The notes below the pieces were generated by a model. It saw only the letters and a program-made list of their open reading frames with translations. It made no database searches and was not told the DNA's origin. A program made the translations under genes and the position numbers. Below, piece after piece: positions 56,923-64,000 of a DNA stretch of 64,000 nt (the stretch's first letter is position 1; each line of letters begins with the position of its first letter). This DNA comes from Streptomyces sp. HUAS YS2 (lineage in GTDB: Bacteria > Actinomycetota > Actinomycetes > Streptomycetales > Streptomycetaceae): assembly GCF_033343995.1 (NCBI RefSeq), contig NZ_CP137573.1, forward strand, positions 4,435,001 through 4,499,000, written 5' to 3'.

Positions 56923-58016
56923 CGGCCGATCACATCAGTGTGTCCCCCAGGCGGCGCGCCGCGAGGGCGACGGCCGCCGTCCTCGCCCTGGTCGCGGCCG
57001 GCGCGGGCGCGGTGGCCTTCCTGGCCCCGCACGACGGCGGCCGGGCGGGCGAAGGGACGGCGGACCGGCTGCCCCCGGCGACGGCCGAGGTGCTCCGGCA
57101 GACCCTCGAGGACAGCAGGAGTGTCGACGCCCAGCTCGGTTTCGGTACGGAGCGGACCGTGGTCGGCCGGCTGCCCGGCACGCTCACCCGGCTGCCCGAG
57201 CCGGGCGTCGAGATCACCCGCGGCAAGGCCCTGTACGCGGTGGACAACGGGCCCGTGGTCGTCCTGTACGGATCGCTCCCCGCGTACCGCGCCCTGGCGA
57301 AGGGCTCCGAGGGGCCGGACGTCAGGCAGTTGGAGGAGAACCTCCGCGCGCTCGGCTACACCGGGTTCACGTCCGACGAGGAGTACACCGAGGGCACGGC
57401 GAAGGCCGTCCGGCGGTGGCAGGCCGACCTCGGTCTGAAGAAGACCGGGACCGTGGAGCTCGGGCGGGTCGTCTTCACCCCCGGCTCGGTACGTGTCGCC
57501 GGCCTGGAGGCCGAACCGGGGGGTCAGACCGGGCCGGGCCAGCGGGTGCTGTCGTACACCGGGACCGCCAAGGCCGTCACGGCGGAACTGGAGACCTCCG
57601 ACCGGCGGTTGGCCAAGAAGGGTCGCCCGGTCGACGTCACTCTCCCGGACGGAGCCGTGGCCCGGGGCACCGTCACCGAGGTCTCCACCGTGTCCACACC
57701 CGCCGAAGGGCAGAAGAAGGCGGAGACGAAGATCAAGGTGGTGGTCGGGTTCACGGATGCCAGGGCCGTGGCGGCCGTCCGTGCGTACGACGAGGCCGGG
57801 GTCCACGTGGTGTTCACGGCGGACACCCGCGAGAACGTCCTCACCGTGCCGGTCTCCGCGCTGCTCGTGCTCGCCGAGGGCGGCTTCGGGGTGGAGCTGG
57901 TGGAGGGCGCGACCTCGAGGTACGTCCCCGTCACCACGGGGCTGTTCGCCGGCGGCCGGGTGGAGATCTCCGGCCGGGGCATCTCCCGCGGCGCCCAGGT
58001 GGGGGTGCCCAAGTGA
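56919..58016 (+). CDS. HlyD-type adaptor with peptidoglycan-binding domain
   Basis: 365 residues. One N-terminal TM helix (about 15-35) anchors the protein. A peptidoglycan-binding domain (PG_binding_1) occupies about 125-175 (GPDVRQLEENLRALGYTGF ... TAKAVRRWQADLGLKKTG). A barrel-sandwich hybrid/HlyD beta domain follows, with VDVTLPDGAVARGTVTEV and VSALLVLAEGGFGVELV. It links the MacB-like exporter to the wall. GTG 56919 overlaps the lipoprotein stop. Confidence 0.93.
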   Translation: MTADHISVSPRRRAARATAAVLALVAAGAGAVAFLAPHDGGRAGEGTADRLPPATAEVLRQTLEDSRSVDAQLGFGTERTVVGRLPGTLTRLPEPGVEITRGKALYAVDNGPVVVLYGSLPAYRALAKGSEGPDVRQLEENLRALGYTGFTSDEEYTEGTAKAVRRWQADLGLKKTGTVELGRVVFTPGSVRVAGLEAEPGGQTGPGQRVLSYTGTAKAVTAELETSDRRLAKKGRPVDVTLPDGAVARGTVTEVSTVSTPAEGQKKAETKIKVVVGFTDARAVAAVRAYDEAGVHVVFTADTRENVLTVPVSALLVLAEGGFGVELVEGATSRYVPVTTGLFAGGRVEISGRGISRGAQVGVPK

Positions 58017-58768
58017 TCACCCTGACCGATGTGTCCAAGACGTACGCCGGAGGGGTGACCGCCCTCGACGGGGTCACCCTTTCCGTCGGCCGCGGGGAGC
58101 TCGCGGCCATCGTGGGTCCCTCCGGGTCCGGCAAGTCCACCATGCTGAACCTGCTCGGCACCCTGGACCGTCCCACCTCGGGGCGCGTCCAGGTCGACGG
58201 CCACGACGTCGGCGCGCTGTCCGACGCCGAGCTGTCCGCCCTGCGCGCCTCCCGGATCGGCTTCGTCTTCCAGCAGTTCCATCTCGCCGCCGGCACCTCG
58301 GCCCTGGACAACGTGGCCGGAGGGCTTCTGTACTGCGGGCTGCGGCCCGCCGAGCGCCGGCGGCGCGCGGCGGCGGTGCTCGACCGCGTCGGACTCGGCC
58401 ACCGCCTGGACCACCGCCCGCACCAGCTGTCCGGCGGCGAGCGTCAGCGCGTGGCCATCGCCCGCGCGGTGGCCGGCGACCCGGCGCTGCTGCTCGCCGA
58501 CGAGCCGACCGGCGCGCTGGACTCGGTGTCGGGGCGGACGGTGATGGGGCTGCTGCGCGGACTCCACTCTTCCGGCACCACGGTCGTGGTCATCACCCAC
58601 GACCGGGAACTCGCCGCCTCGCTGCCCCGGCAGGTGCACATGCGCGACGGCAGGGTCACCGACGACGTGCGCCGACCGGAGCTCCCGGCACCGGAGGTCC
58701 CGCCATCGGACGTCCCGGCCCCAGAAGTCCCGGCCCCGGAAGTCCGCGCACCGGAGGTGCACCGGTGA
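58013..58768 (+). CDS. ABC transporter ATPase (MacB/LolD type) with APEV repeats
   Basis: 251 residues. Walker A GPSGSGKST at about 36-44, FQQFHL Q-loop, signature HQLSGGERQRVAIARAV, Walker B LLLADEPTGALD and His in ITHDREL. It belongs to the LolD/MacB class. After residue 222 the domain continues into a tail of APEV-type repeats (four or five copies). GTG 58013 overlaps the previous stop by 4 bp. It powers the permease at 58765. Confidence 0.94.
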   Translation: MITLTDVSKTYAGGVTALDGVTLSVGRGELAAIVGPSGSGKSTMLNLLGTLDRPTSGRVQVDGHDVGALSDAELSALRASRIGFVFQQFHLAAGTSALDNVAGGLLYCGLRPAERRRRAAAVLDRVGLGHRLDHRPHQLSGGERQRVAIARAVAGDPALLLADEPTGALDSVSGRTVMGLLRGLHSSGTTVVVITHDRELAASLPRQVHMRDGRVTDDVRRPELPAPEVPPSDVPAPEVPAPEVRAPEVHR

Positions 58769-59970
58769 CCGCCGACGTCCTGCGGCCCGCCCGGATGAGG
58801 TCCGGCGACGTGGTCCGGGTCGGCGCGGCGGGTCTGCGCACCCGCCCGATGCGGGCCGTGCTCTCCGCCCTGGGCATCGCCATCGGCATCGCCGCGATGG
58901 TCGCCGTGGTCGGGGTCTCCTCGTCCTCCCGCGCCGAGCTCGACCGCGCCCTCGCCACCCTCGGGACGAACCTGCTCACCGTGGCCCCGGGCGACACCCT
59001 GACCGGCGGCACGGCCCGGCTCCCGGCCACCGCGGAAGGGATGATCTCCCGCATCCGGCCGGTGACCTCCACCTCGGCCATCGGCAAGGTCCCCGACGCC
59101 GACGTCTTCCGCACCGGACGGATCCCCGAGACGGACAACGGCGGCATCACCGCCTACGCCGCACGGACCGGCCTGCCCGACGCCACGGGGGCCGCGCTGC
59201 GCAGCGGCACCTGGCTCAACGCGGCCACCGGCAGGTATCCGGCGGCCGTGCTCGGCGCCGAGGCCGCCGAGCGCCTGGGGATCGGCGACGCCCGAGCGGA
59301 CACCCGCGTGCTGATCGGCGGGCGGTGGTTCAGCGTCATCGGGATCCTCGAACCGGTCGCCCTCGCCCCGGAACTGGACTCCGCGGCCCTGGTCGGCTGG
59401 TCGGCCGCGGAGGCCGTCCTGGGCTTCGACGGCCGGCCCACCCGCGTCTACGTGCGCAGCGCGGACGCCGACGTCGAAGCGGTCAGGTCCGTCCTCGGTG
59501 CCACCGCGAACCCGCAGGCGCCGAACGAGGTCAAGGTCTCCCGTCCCTCCGACGCCCTGGCTGCCAAGCAGGCCGCGAGCAAGGCCTTCACCGGTCTTCT
59601 CCTCGGTCTCGGCGCGGTGGCCCTGCTCGTCGGCGGCGTCGGCGTGGCCAACACGATGGTGATCTCGGTCCTGGAACGCCGGGCCGAGATCGGCCTGCGC
59701 CGCTCCCTCGGCGCCACCCGGGGACAGATCCGCACCCAGTTCCTCGCCGAATCCCTGCTGCTGTCCGCCCTGGGCGGGGCGGGCGGCGCACTCCTCGGGG
59801 CGGCGGTGACCACCGGGTACGCCGTCTCGCAGGGCTGGCCCGCGGTGATACCCGCCTGGGCCGTCCTGGGCGGCGTCGCCGCCACCCTGGCCATCGGTAC
59901 CCTGGCCGGCCTCTATCCGGCCGTCCGCGCGTCCCGGCTCTCGCCGACGGAGGCCCTGGCCGCGCCGTGA
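58765..59970 (+). CDS. ABC permease (MacB/FtsX-like)
   Basis: 401 residues. TM1 at about 30-50 (RAVLSALGIAIGIAAMVAVVGVSSSS) is followed by a large extracellular MacB_PCD domain (55-270). FtsX helices then span 280-395: LGAVALLVGGVGVANTMVISVLERRAEIGLRRSLGATRGQI and LAGLYPAVRASRLSPTEALAAP. This class expels peptides, lipids or drugs using energy from the cytoplasm by mechanotransmission. GTG 58765 overlaps the ATPase stop. Last gene of the operon. Confidence 0.95.
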   Translation: MTADVLRPARMRSGDVVRVGAAGLRTRPMRAVLSALGIAIGIAAMVAVVGVSSSSRAELDRALATLGTNLLTVAPGDTLTGGTARLPATAEGMISRIRPVTSTSAIGKVPDADVFRTGRIPETDNGGITAYAARTGLPDATGAALRSGTWLNAATGRYPAAVLGAEAAERLGIGDARADTRVLIGGRWFSVIGILEPVALAPELDSAALVGWSAAEAVLGFDGRPTRVYVRSADADVEAVRSVLGATANPQAPNEVKVSRPSDALAAKQAASKAFTGLLLGLGAVALLVGGVGVANTMVISVLERRAEIGLRRSLGATRGQIRTQFLAESLLLSALGGAGGALLGAAVTTGYAVSQGWPAVIPAWAVLGGVAATLAIGTLAGLYPAVRASRLSPTEALAAP

Positions 59971-60001
59971 CGGGCGCGCGGGGCCGCCACCCCGGCCGTG
60001 C

Positions 60002-60691
60002 CTAGTGCGGCGCGGCGGCGTACGCGGCGCCCACGCCCCAGGCCTGGTGCATCGCCGTCGCGAAGGCCTCGGCGATTTTGTGCTCGCCGGTGGGGCCGGG
60101 GTGGGTGCCGTCGTACGTGTCCGTGTGGATGTCGTACGTCGCCGGGCGCGAGAGCAGCAACAGCGGCGACGCGGCCGTGTCCAGGTCGGCGACCGCCTTC
60201 GCGAGCAGCTCGTTGAAGCGGTCGCACTGGGCGGCGAACGGGGCGTCGGACTCGGCGCGGACGTTGGGGATGACCGGCATCAGGACCATCCGGATGTGCG
60301 GGTTCGCGGCGCGGGCCGCCGCCACGAACGCGCGGACGTTCTCCGCCGTCTGGTCGCTGTCCGTGTAGAAACCGAGGTCGATCAGACCGAGGGAGACGAG
60401 CAGCACGTCCGCCCCCGTCTCCGTCACCGCTCCGCCGATCACCGGCGCCATGTGGAGCCACCCCTCGCCCCAGCCGGCCAGGTGCCGGCGGGCCTCGGCG
60501 GGGAAGTCCGGGGCGGCGTACAGGTGCGAGAGCGGCGCGTCGGCACCGGAGTCGTACAGCTCGGTGCGCGGGCCCACGATCTCGTGGCCTCCGGGCATCG
60601 CGGCCTCGAGGTGCTGCCACATCCGGTAGCGCCACGTGTAGTCGCCGGCGCGTCCGATGGTGCAGCTGTCGCCGACGAACATGAAACGCAT
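60002..60691 (-). CDS. SGNH/GDSL hydrolase, intact catalytic residues
   Basis: 229 residues. Block I FVGDSCTIG has the Ser nucleophile near residue 9, GADAPLS near block II, VSLGLIDLGFYTD replaces the usual GxND (the Asn is not evident), and DGTHPGPTGEHKIAEAF gives the Asp and His. No signal peptide, so cytoplasmic. It is divergent from the AraC regulator, which may control it. ATG 60691. Confidence 0.88.
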   Translation of the reverse strand: MRFMFVGDSCTIGRAGDYTWRYRMWQHLEAAMPGGHEIVGPRTELYDSGADAPLSHLYAAPDFPAEARRHLAGWGEGWLHMAPVIGGAVTETGADVLLVSLGLIDLGFYTDSDQTAENVRAFVAAARAANPHIRMVLMPVIPNVRAESDAPFAAQCDRFNELLAKAVADLDTAASPLLLLSRPATYDIHTDTYDGTHPGPTGEHKIAEAFATAMHQAWGVGAAYAAAPH

Positions 60692-60838
60692 CCCGCCATC
60701 ATCCCGGACCGGGCGGGCCACCTGCGACGTGATCCCGGCCACGGGCCCGCGGGGCGCCCGCGCGCGCCGCCCCGACTTTTGATCATGTACAGAGCAGAAT
60801 GGTGCTCGTTGTCGGGGGACATACGGGGGCATGAGGAA

Positions 60839-61873
60839 ATGTGGCAGGGGGTTTCCGCCGCGGCGCTGCCGTCGGCGGACAGATTCGAGTGGTTCGCCGA
60901 GATGCTGGGCGCCGCGCTGGCGCCCATGGCCGTCGGGTGCGACTCCGCGGCGGACTTCGAGGCGGAGGTCGCCGTCCTCGACCTCGGCCCGGTGCAGTTG
61001 TCCAGGTTCGCGTACTCGCCGCTGCGGACGCGGCGCACCGCGGCCCTCATCAGGCGCGGCGACCCGGAGCAGTACCACGTGGGCTGGGTGACCGGCGGTC
61101 GCATGGAGGTCGCGCAGGCGGGCCACGAGTCGGGGTCCGTCGCCGGCGACCTGGTGGTGATGGACACCTCGCGTCCGCAGCACGCGGTCGCCGCCCGGGA
61201 CGGCGGAATCGCCGAGGCCCTCGTCCTGCAGGTGCCCCGAGCGGAACTGCCCCTGCGGGCCGACCGGGTGGACCGGGTCGTCGCCCAGCGGATTCCGGCG
61301 GGCGCCGGCATGGCGGCGATCCTGACCCGCTTCCTGGCGGCGATGCGCGACCACGGCCCCGAATGCCGGCCCCGGGACCGGGACCGGCTCGGCGCCCTTG
61401 CGCTCGAACTGACGGCGTCCTGCCTCGCGGAGCGGATCGGCGTCCTCGACGAAGAGCCGCCCGAGGCCCGCCCCTTGGCGCTCGCGGAGCGGATCGACGC
61501 CTTCATCGACCACAACCTGGGCGACCCGGAGCTGACCCCCAGGGCGATCGCCGAGCGGCACCACATCTCGCTGCGCACCCTGTACGCCCTGTTCCAGGAG
61601 GAGGAGACGAGCGTCGCGGCGACCATCCGCGCGCGCCGGCTCGAACGCTGCCTCGCCGACCTCGCCCGCCCGGAACTGCGCGGGCACGCGGTGCAGGCCA
61701 TCGCCGTTCGCTGGGGTTTCACCAGCGGAACGGTCTTCAGCCGCGCGTTCCGCGAGGCGTACGGCATGACGCCCACGGAGTACCGCCGCCAGGCGCTTTG
61801 TGCTGCCACCGCTGCACGGGATGTCGAGGAGGCCCGCACGCCTCGCACACCCGCACGCCGCGCGGCGCCGTAG
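60839..61873 (+). CDS. AraC-family regulator (AraC_binding_2 type)
   Basis: 344 residues. The N-terminal cupin-like region begins WFAEMLGAALAPM and includes GDLVVMDTSRPQHAV. The C-terminal HTH pair is DPELTPRAIAERHHISLRTLYALFQEEE and AVQAIAVRWGFTSGTVFSRAFREAYGMTPTEYRR. ATG 60839 is chosen with GAGG close upstream; ATG 60785 is the alternative. Divergent from the SGNH hydrolase gene. Ligand unknown. Confidence 0.9.
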   Translation: MWQGVSAAALPSADRFEWFAEMLGAALAPMAVGCDSAADFEAEVAVLDLGPVQLSRFAYSPLRTRRTAALIRRGDPEQYHVGWVTGGRMEVAQAGHESGSVAGDLVVMDTSRPQHAVAARDGGIAEALVLQVPRAELPLRADRVDRVVAQRIPAGAGMAAILTRFLAAMRDHGPECRPRDRDRLGALALELTASCLAERIGVLDEEPPEARPLALAERIDAFIDHNLGDPELTPRAIAERHHISLRTLYALFQEEETSVAATIRARRLERCLADLARPELRGHAVQAIAVRWGFTSGTVFSRAFREAYGMTPTEYRRQALCAATAARDVEEARTPRTPARRAAP

Positions 61874-61942
61874 CTTCCGTGACGACATGCGGCGGCAGGG
61901 CCCGGGGCCCTGTCGCCGTGTACGCCGACAGCAAGGAAGATC

Positions 61943-62512
61943 GTGTTCAAGAACCTCTCGTTCACGCGCAAGTCCGGTCCCGCCGCGCGGGTCCGCACCG
62001 CGGCCCTCGGCGCCGCCGCAATGGTCCTGGCCGGTACCAGCCTCTTCACGAGCGCCGGATCCGCGTCTGCCGGTGAGCATCCGGGATGGAACTACAAGAA
62101 CCAGGCAAGCGGTCTCTGTCTGGACGCGTCCGGCGGAGGCACCTCCAACGGAACGGCTGTCATCCAGTGGGAGTGCAACTACGCGGCGGCCAACCAGAAG
62201 TGGAGCATCGACGAGGACCGTTTCGGCAGGCCGACGCTCCGCCTCGCGCTCACCAACAAGTGCCTGGACATCTCCGGCGAAAGCACGTCCCCGGGCGCAG
62301 GGCTGATCCTGTGGGAATGCAACAGCGGGTGGAACCAGGTGTGGCTGCCGGAGAACAGCGATGACTGCCCCGGGAGCTTCTCCGGGTCCGGAACCTTCTT
62401 CGTCAACCCCTACACCGGACACGCCGTGGACGACTCCAGCGGCGGCCGGTGGGGCGCCCAGATGACCGTGTATCCCTCCTGGCACGGCAGCAACCAGAAG
62501 TGGTGCGTCTGA
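61943..62512 (+). CDS. Secreted ricin-type beta-trefoil lectin
   Basis: 189 residues. A long signal (residues 1-43, two-arginine-containing start FTRKSGPAARVRTAA) leads to a ricin B fold with QxW-type repeats: NQKWSI, NQVWLP and NQKWCV. Four or more Cys support disulfides. It likely binds carbohydrate outside the cell. The start is GTG 61943. A terminator-like hairpin follows. The gene has no partner enzyme nearby. Confidence 0.92.
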   Translation: MFKNLSFTRKSGPAARVRTAALGAAAMVLAGTSLFTSAGSASAGEHPGWNYKNQASGLCLDASGGGTSNGTAVIQWECNYAAANQKWSIDEDRFGRPTLRLALTNKCLDISGESTSPGAGLILWECNSGWNQVWLPENSDDCPGSFSGSGTFFVNPYTGHAVDDSSGGRWGAQMTVYPSWHGSNQKWCV

Positions 62513-62535
62513 CCGCGCCCCGTTCCGAACACCTG

Positions 62536-62578
62536 AAGCCGTCCCCCGGGCGCCCAGAGCGTCCGGCGGGCGGCTTTT
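62536..62578 (+). terminator. Intrinsic terminator after the lectin gene
   Basis: Arms 62536-62549 and 62563-62576 pair at 12 of 14 positions and are followed by TTTT at 62575-62578. Confidence 0.6.
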
Positions 62579-62604
62579 CCGGCCCCCGTGGCACGCTTGA
62601 GGGC

Positions 62605-63603
62605 ATGCGATCGCTTCTCTGCGTCTCCGGTGCCGCGGCCCTCGTCCTGTTCACGGCCGCCGCCCCCGCCGGGGCCGAGGAGACGGGCCCGGACCAGGAC
62701 TTCACGCTCCAGGACACCCGCATCACCGAGTCCAGCGGGCTCGCCGCCAGCCGCGCCCATCCCGGCGTGTACTGGACGCACAACGACCAGGACCAGCCGC
62801 GCGTCTTCGCCGTCGACTCCCGCACCGGGAAGACGGTCGCCACGATCACGCTGAGCGGTGTCGGCACGCCCCGTGACATGGAGGCGATCTCGGTCGGCCC
62901 GGACGGGAACGTCTACGTCGGCGACATCGGCGACAACCTCGACGGCTCCTGGGACCACGTCTGGATCTACCGCTTCCCCGAGCCGAAGACGCTGAAGGAC
63001 CAGACGGTCCGGGCCACGCAGTACGACGTGAAGTACGCCGACGGGCCGCGCAACGCCGAGGCGCTGATGGTCCATCCGAAGACCGGACGGGTCTATATCG
63101 CCAGCAAGAAGGAGGACGGCGGCGGGCTGTACGAGGGCCCGGCGAAGCTCTCGACGAAGGGGACGAACACCTTCCGGCGGATCGCCGAGGTGCCCTGGGT
63201 GACCGACGGCGCGTTCTCGCCCGACGGGAAGGAACTCCTGCTGCGCGGGTATCTGATGGCCCGCGCGTACGAGTGGAAGGACGGTCGCCCCGGCGAGGAC
63301 CGCTCCGTCGGCGCGCCCTTCCAGGGGCAGGCGGAGTCGGCGTCGTACACGCTCGACGGCTCGGCGGCGATGTTCGGCTCCGAGGGCACGGGCAGCAAGG
63401 TGCTGCGGGTGGACCTCGGGGACCGGCCGGACGGCTCCGGCGGCCCGAAGTCCCCGGCCACGTCCGCCCCGCCGAAGGGCGGGGGCGCGGACGCCGGCGG
63501 ACAGGACGGCGAGAAGGGGAACTTCGGCCTCGGGGTCGTCGTCCTCGCCGTCGCGACCGCCGCGGTCGTCGGCTTCAAGCGCCTGCTGCGCCGCGGCGAC
63601 TGA
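62605..63603 (+). CDS. Secreted beta-propeller-like protein with C-terminal anchor
   Basis: 332 residues. Signal 1-25 (LLCVSGAAALVLFTAAAPAGA). The body has propeller-type blades: ITESSGLAASRAHPGVYWTHNDQD, DMEAISVGPDGNVYVGDIGDN, EALMVHPKTGRVYIASKKE and GAFSPDGKELLLRGY. A Gly/Ala/Lys-rich linker then leads to a TM helix (FGLGVVVLAVATAAVVGF) and basic KRLLRRGD. It is anchored outside the membrane. Ligand unknown. The last 29 bp overlap the convergent TetR gene. Confidence 0.88.
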   Translation: MRSLLCVSGAAALVLFTAAAPAGAEETGPDQDFTLQDTRITESSGLAASRAHPGVYWTHNDQDQPRVFAVDSRTGKTVATITLSGVGTPRDMEAISVGPDGNVYVGDIGDNLDGSWDHVWIYRFPEPKTLKDQTVRATQYDVKYADGPRNAEALMVHPKTGRVYIASKKEDGGGLYEGPAKLSTKGTNTFRRIAEVPWVTDGAFSPDGKELLLRGYLMARAYEWKDGRPGEDRSVGAPFQGQAESASYTLDGSAAMFGSEGTGSKVLRVDLGDRPDGSGGPKSPATSAPPKGGGADAGGQDGEKGNFGLGVVVLAVATAAVVGFKRLLRRGD

Positions 63604-64000
63604 CCAGGACCTCGAACCCGTCCAGGAGCCGTTCCAGGCCGAAGGCGAACTGGTCGACGCCCTGCGCGAAGGTGTCGTCGGCCAGCCCCGCCATCAGCGG
63701 GAACTCGCCCGAGGCCATGGCGCGTTCCAGGAACGGCGCCTGCGCCCGCCAGAAGTCGTCGTCGCTGACGCCGGTCTCCCGAACGGCCTCCGCGGTCTGC
63801 AGCTCGATCCGCGCGATGCCCGTCACGAAGCTCTGCACGGTGATGATGACGGAGATGGTCTCCGGGTCGCTCAGGCCCATGCCGCGCGGTCCGGTCAGCC
63901 CGGCCAGGCAGAGTTCGAGGCCGCGCAGAGTGTTCGGTCCGAGCACGGAGCGGGTCTCGTTGACCTTCATCAGCCAGGGGTGCGCCCGGTAGAGGGCGAG
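63575..64000 (-). CDS. TetR-family regulator, start beyond window
   Basis: 142 codons are visible, covering the TetR C-terminal ligand domain: LALYRAHPWLMKVNETRSVLG, then LELCLAGLTGPRGMGLSDPETISVIITVQSFVTGIARIE and DFWRAQAPFLERAMASGEFP, all in the pattern of tetracycline-repressor-like C-domains. The DNA-binding half lies to the right of the window. It overlaps the anchored propeller gene by 29 bp. Ligand and target unknown. Confidence 0.85.
   Translation of the reverse strand, partial: LALYRAHPWLMKVNETRSVLGPNTLRGLELCLAGLTGPRGMGLSDPETISVIITVQSFVTGIARIELQTAEAVRETGVSDDDFWRAQAPFLERAMASGEFPLMAGLADDTFAQGVDQFAFGLERLLDGFEVLVSRRGAAGA

Overview
The window is high-GC actinobacterial chromosome, almost certainly Streptomyces. 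The genes are densely packed, GTG and TTG starts are common, ATGA/GTGA 4-bp overlaps recur, and the families present are typical of that genus: futalosine-pathway menaquinone genes, DUF6230/DUF6114, DUF3027, an XPB-type helicase and HelR. I see no tRNA, rRNA, insertion sequence, integrase, CRISPR array or polyketide/NRPS cluster. The window begins inside an RpiR regulator and ends inside a TetR regulator.

Region 1 (1-12.5 kb) is largely about copper. After an RpiR regulator, two small proteins, a Cmx-like MFS exporter and an HD hydrolase, a DHA2-type MFS exporter (3757) sits behind two CsoR-type operators. A LuxR-type two-component system follows. Next come csoR-copA-copZ (all minus strand), a divergent secreted His-rich copper-binding candidate (10794) and cutC (11809). 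Four 19-bp boxes of the form ATACCC-N5-GGGTAT or close variants link the exporter to the copper genes.

Region 2 (12.5-24.6 kb) concerns nucleic-acid maintenance and contains a deletion scar. It holds a kinase-like APH protein, HelR (RNA polymerase rescue, rifamycin tolerance), an XPB helicase and its usual helicase C-terminal/WYL partner. Between the last two lie the UTRA end of a GntR regulator and the TOBE end of an ABC ATPase, joined back to back, followed by a one-chain HAD phosphatase-EEP phosphodiesterase fusion. An imperfect 28-bp palindrome separates the helicase partner from a divergent membrane protein. About 0.5 kb of diverged GC-rich repeats follows.

Region 3 (24.6-37.6 kb) contains an iron-siderophore ABC importer without its binding protein, preceded by a weak iron box. 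It continues with a HAD phosphatase, a cold-shock protein, mqnD-mqnB, a lipoprotein, an MFS exporter, DUF3027 and a 1067-residue GHKL (sacsin-like) ATPase whose leader can form two competing hairpins.

Region 4 (37.6-49.7 kb) starts with a secreted protein, a TetR regulator and the DUF6230/DUF6114 pair. The secreted protein and DUF6230 each carry a rare in-frame TTA codon, which suggests bldA-dependent expression. A CtpE-like calcium P-type ATPase, a purine permease, a MarR-MFS pair, ThpR, a 29-residue membrane peptide and an aldo/keto reductase behind a MerR-type operator follow.

Region 5 (49.7-64 kb) has a secreted subtilase, an SGNH-like protein lacking its serine nucleophile, and a MarR/AhpD-like divergent pair. 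A two-component system is divergent from a lipoprotein-HlyD-ABC operon across four tandem 12-bp repeats. SGNH and AraC genes, a ricin-type lectin and an anchored secreted beta-propeller protein complete the window. Starts were chosen by ribosome-binding site, overlap and family length; no database search was possible.
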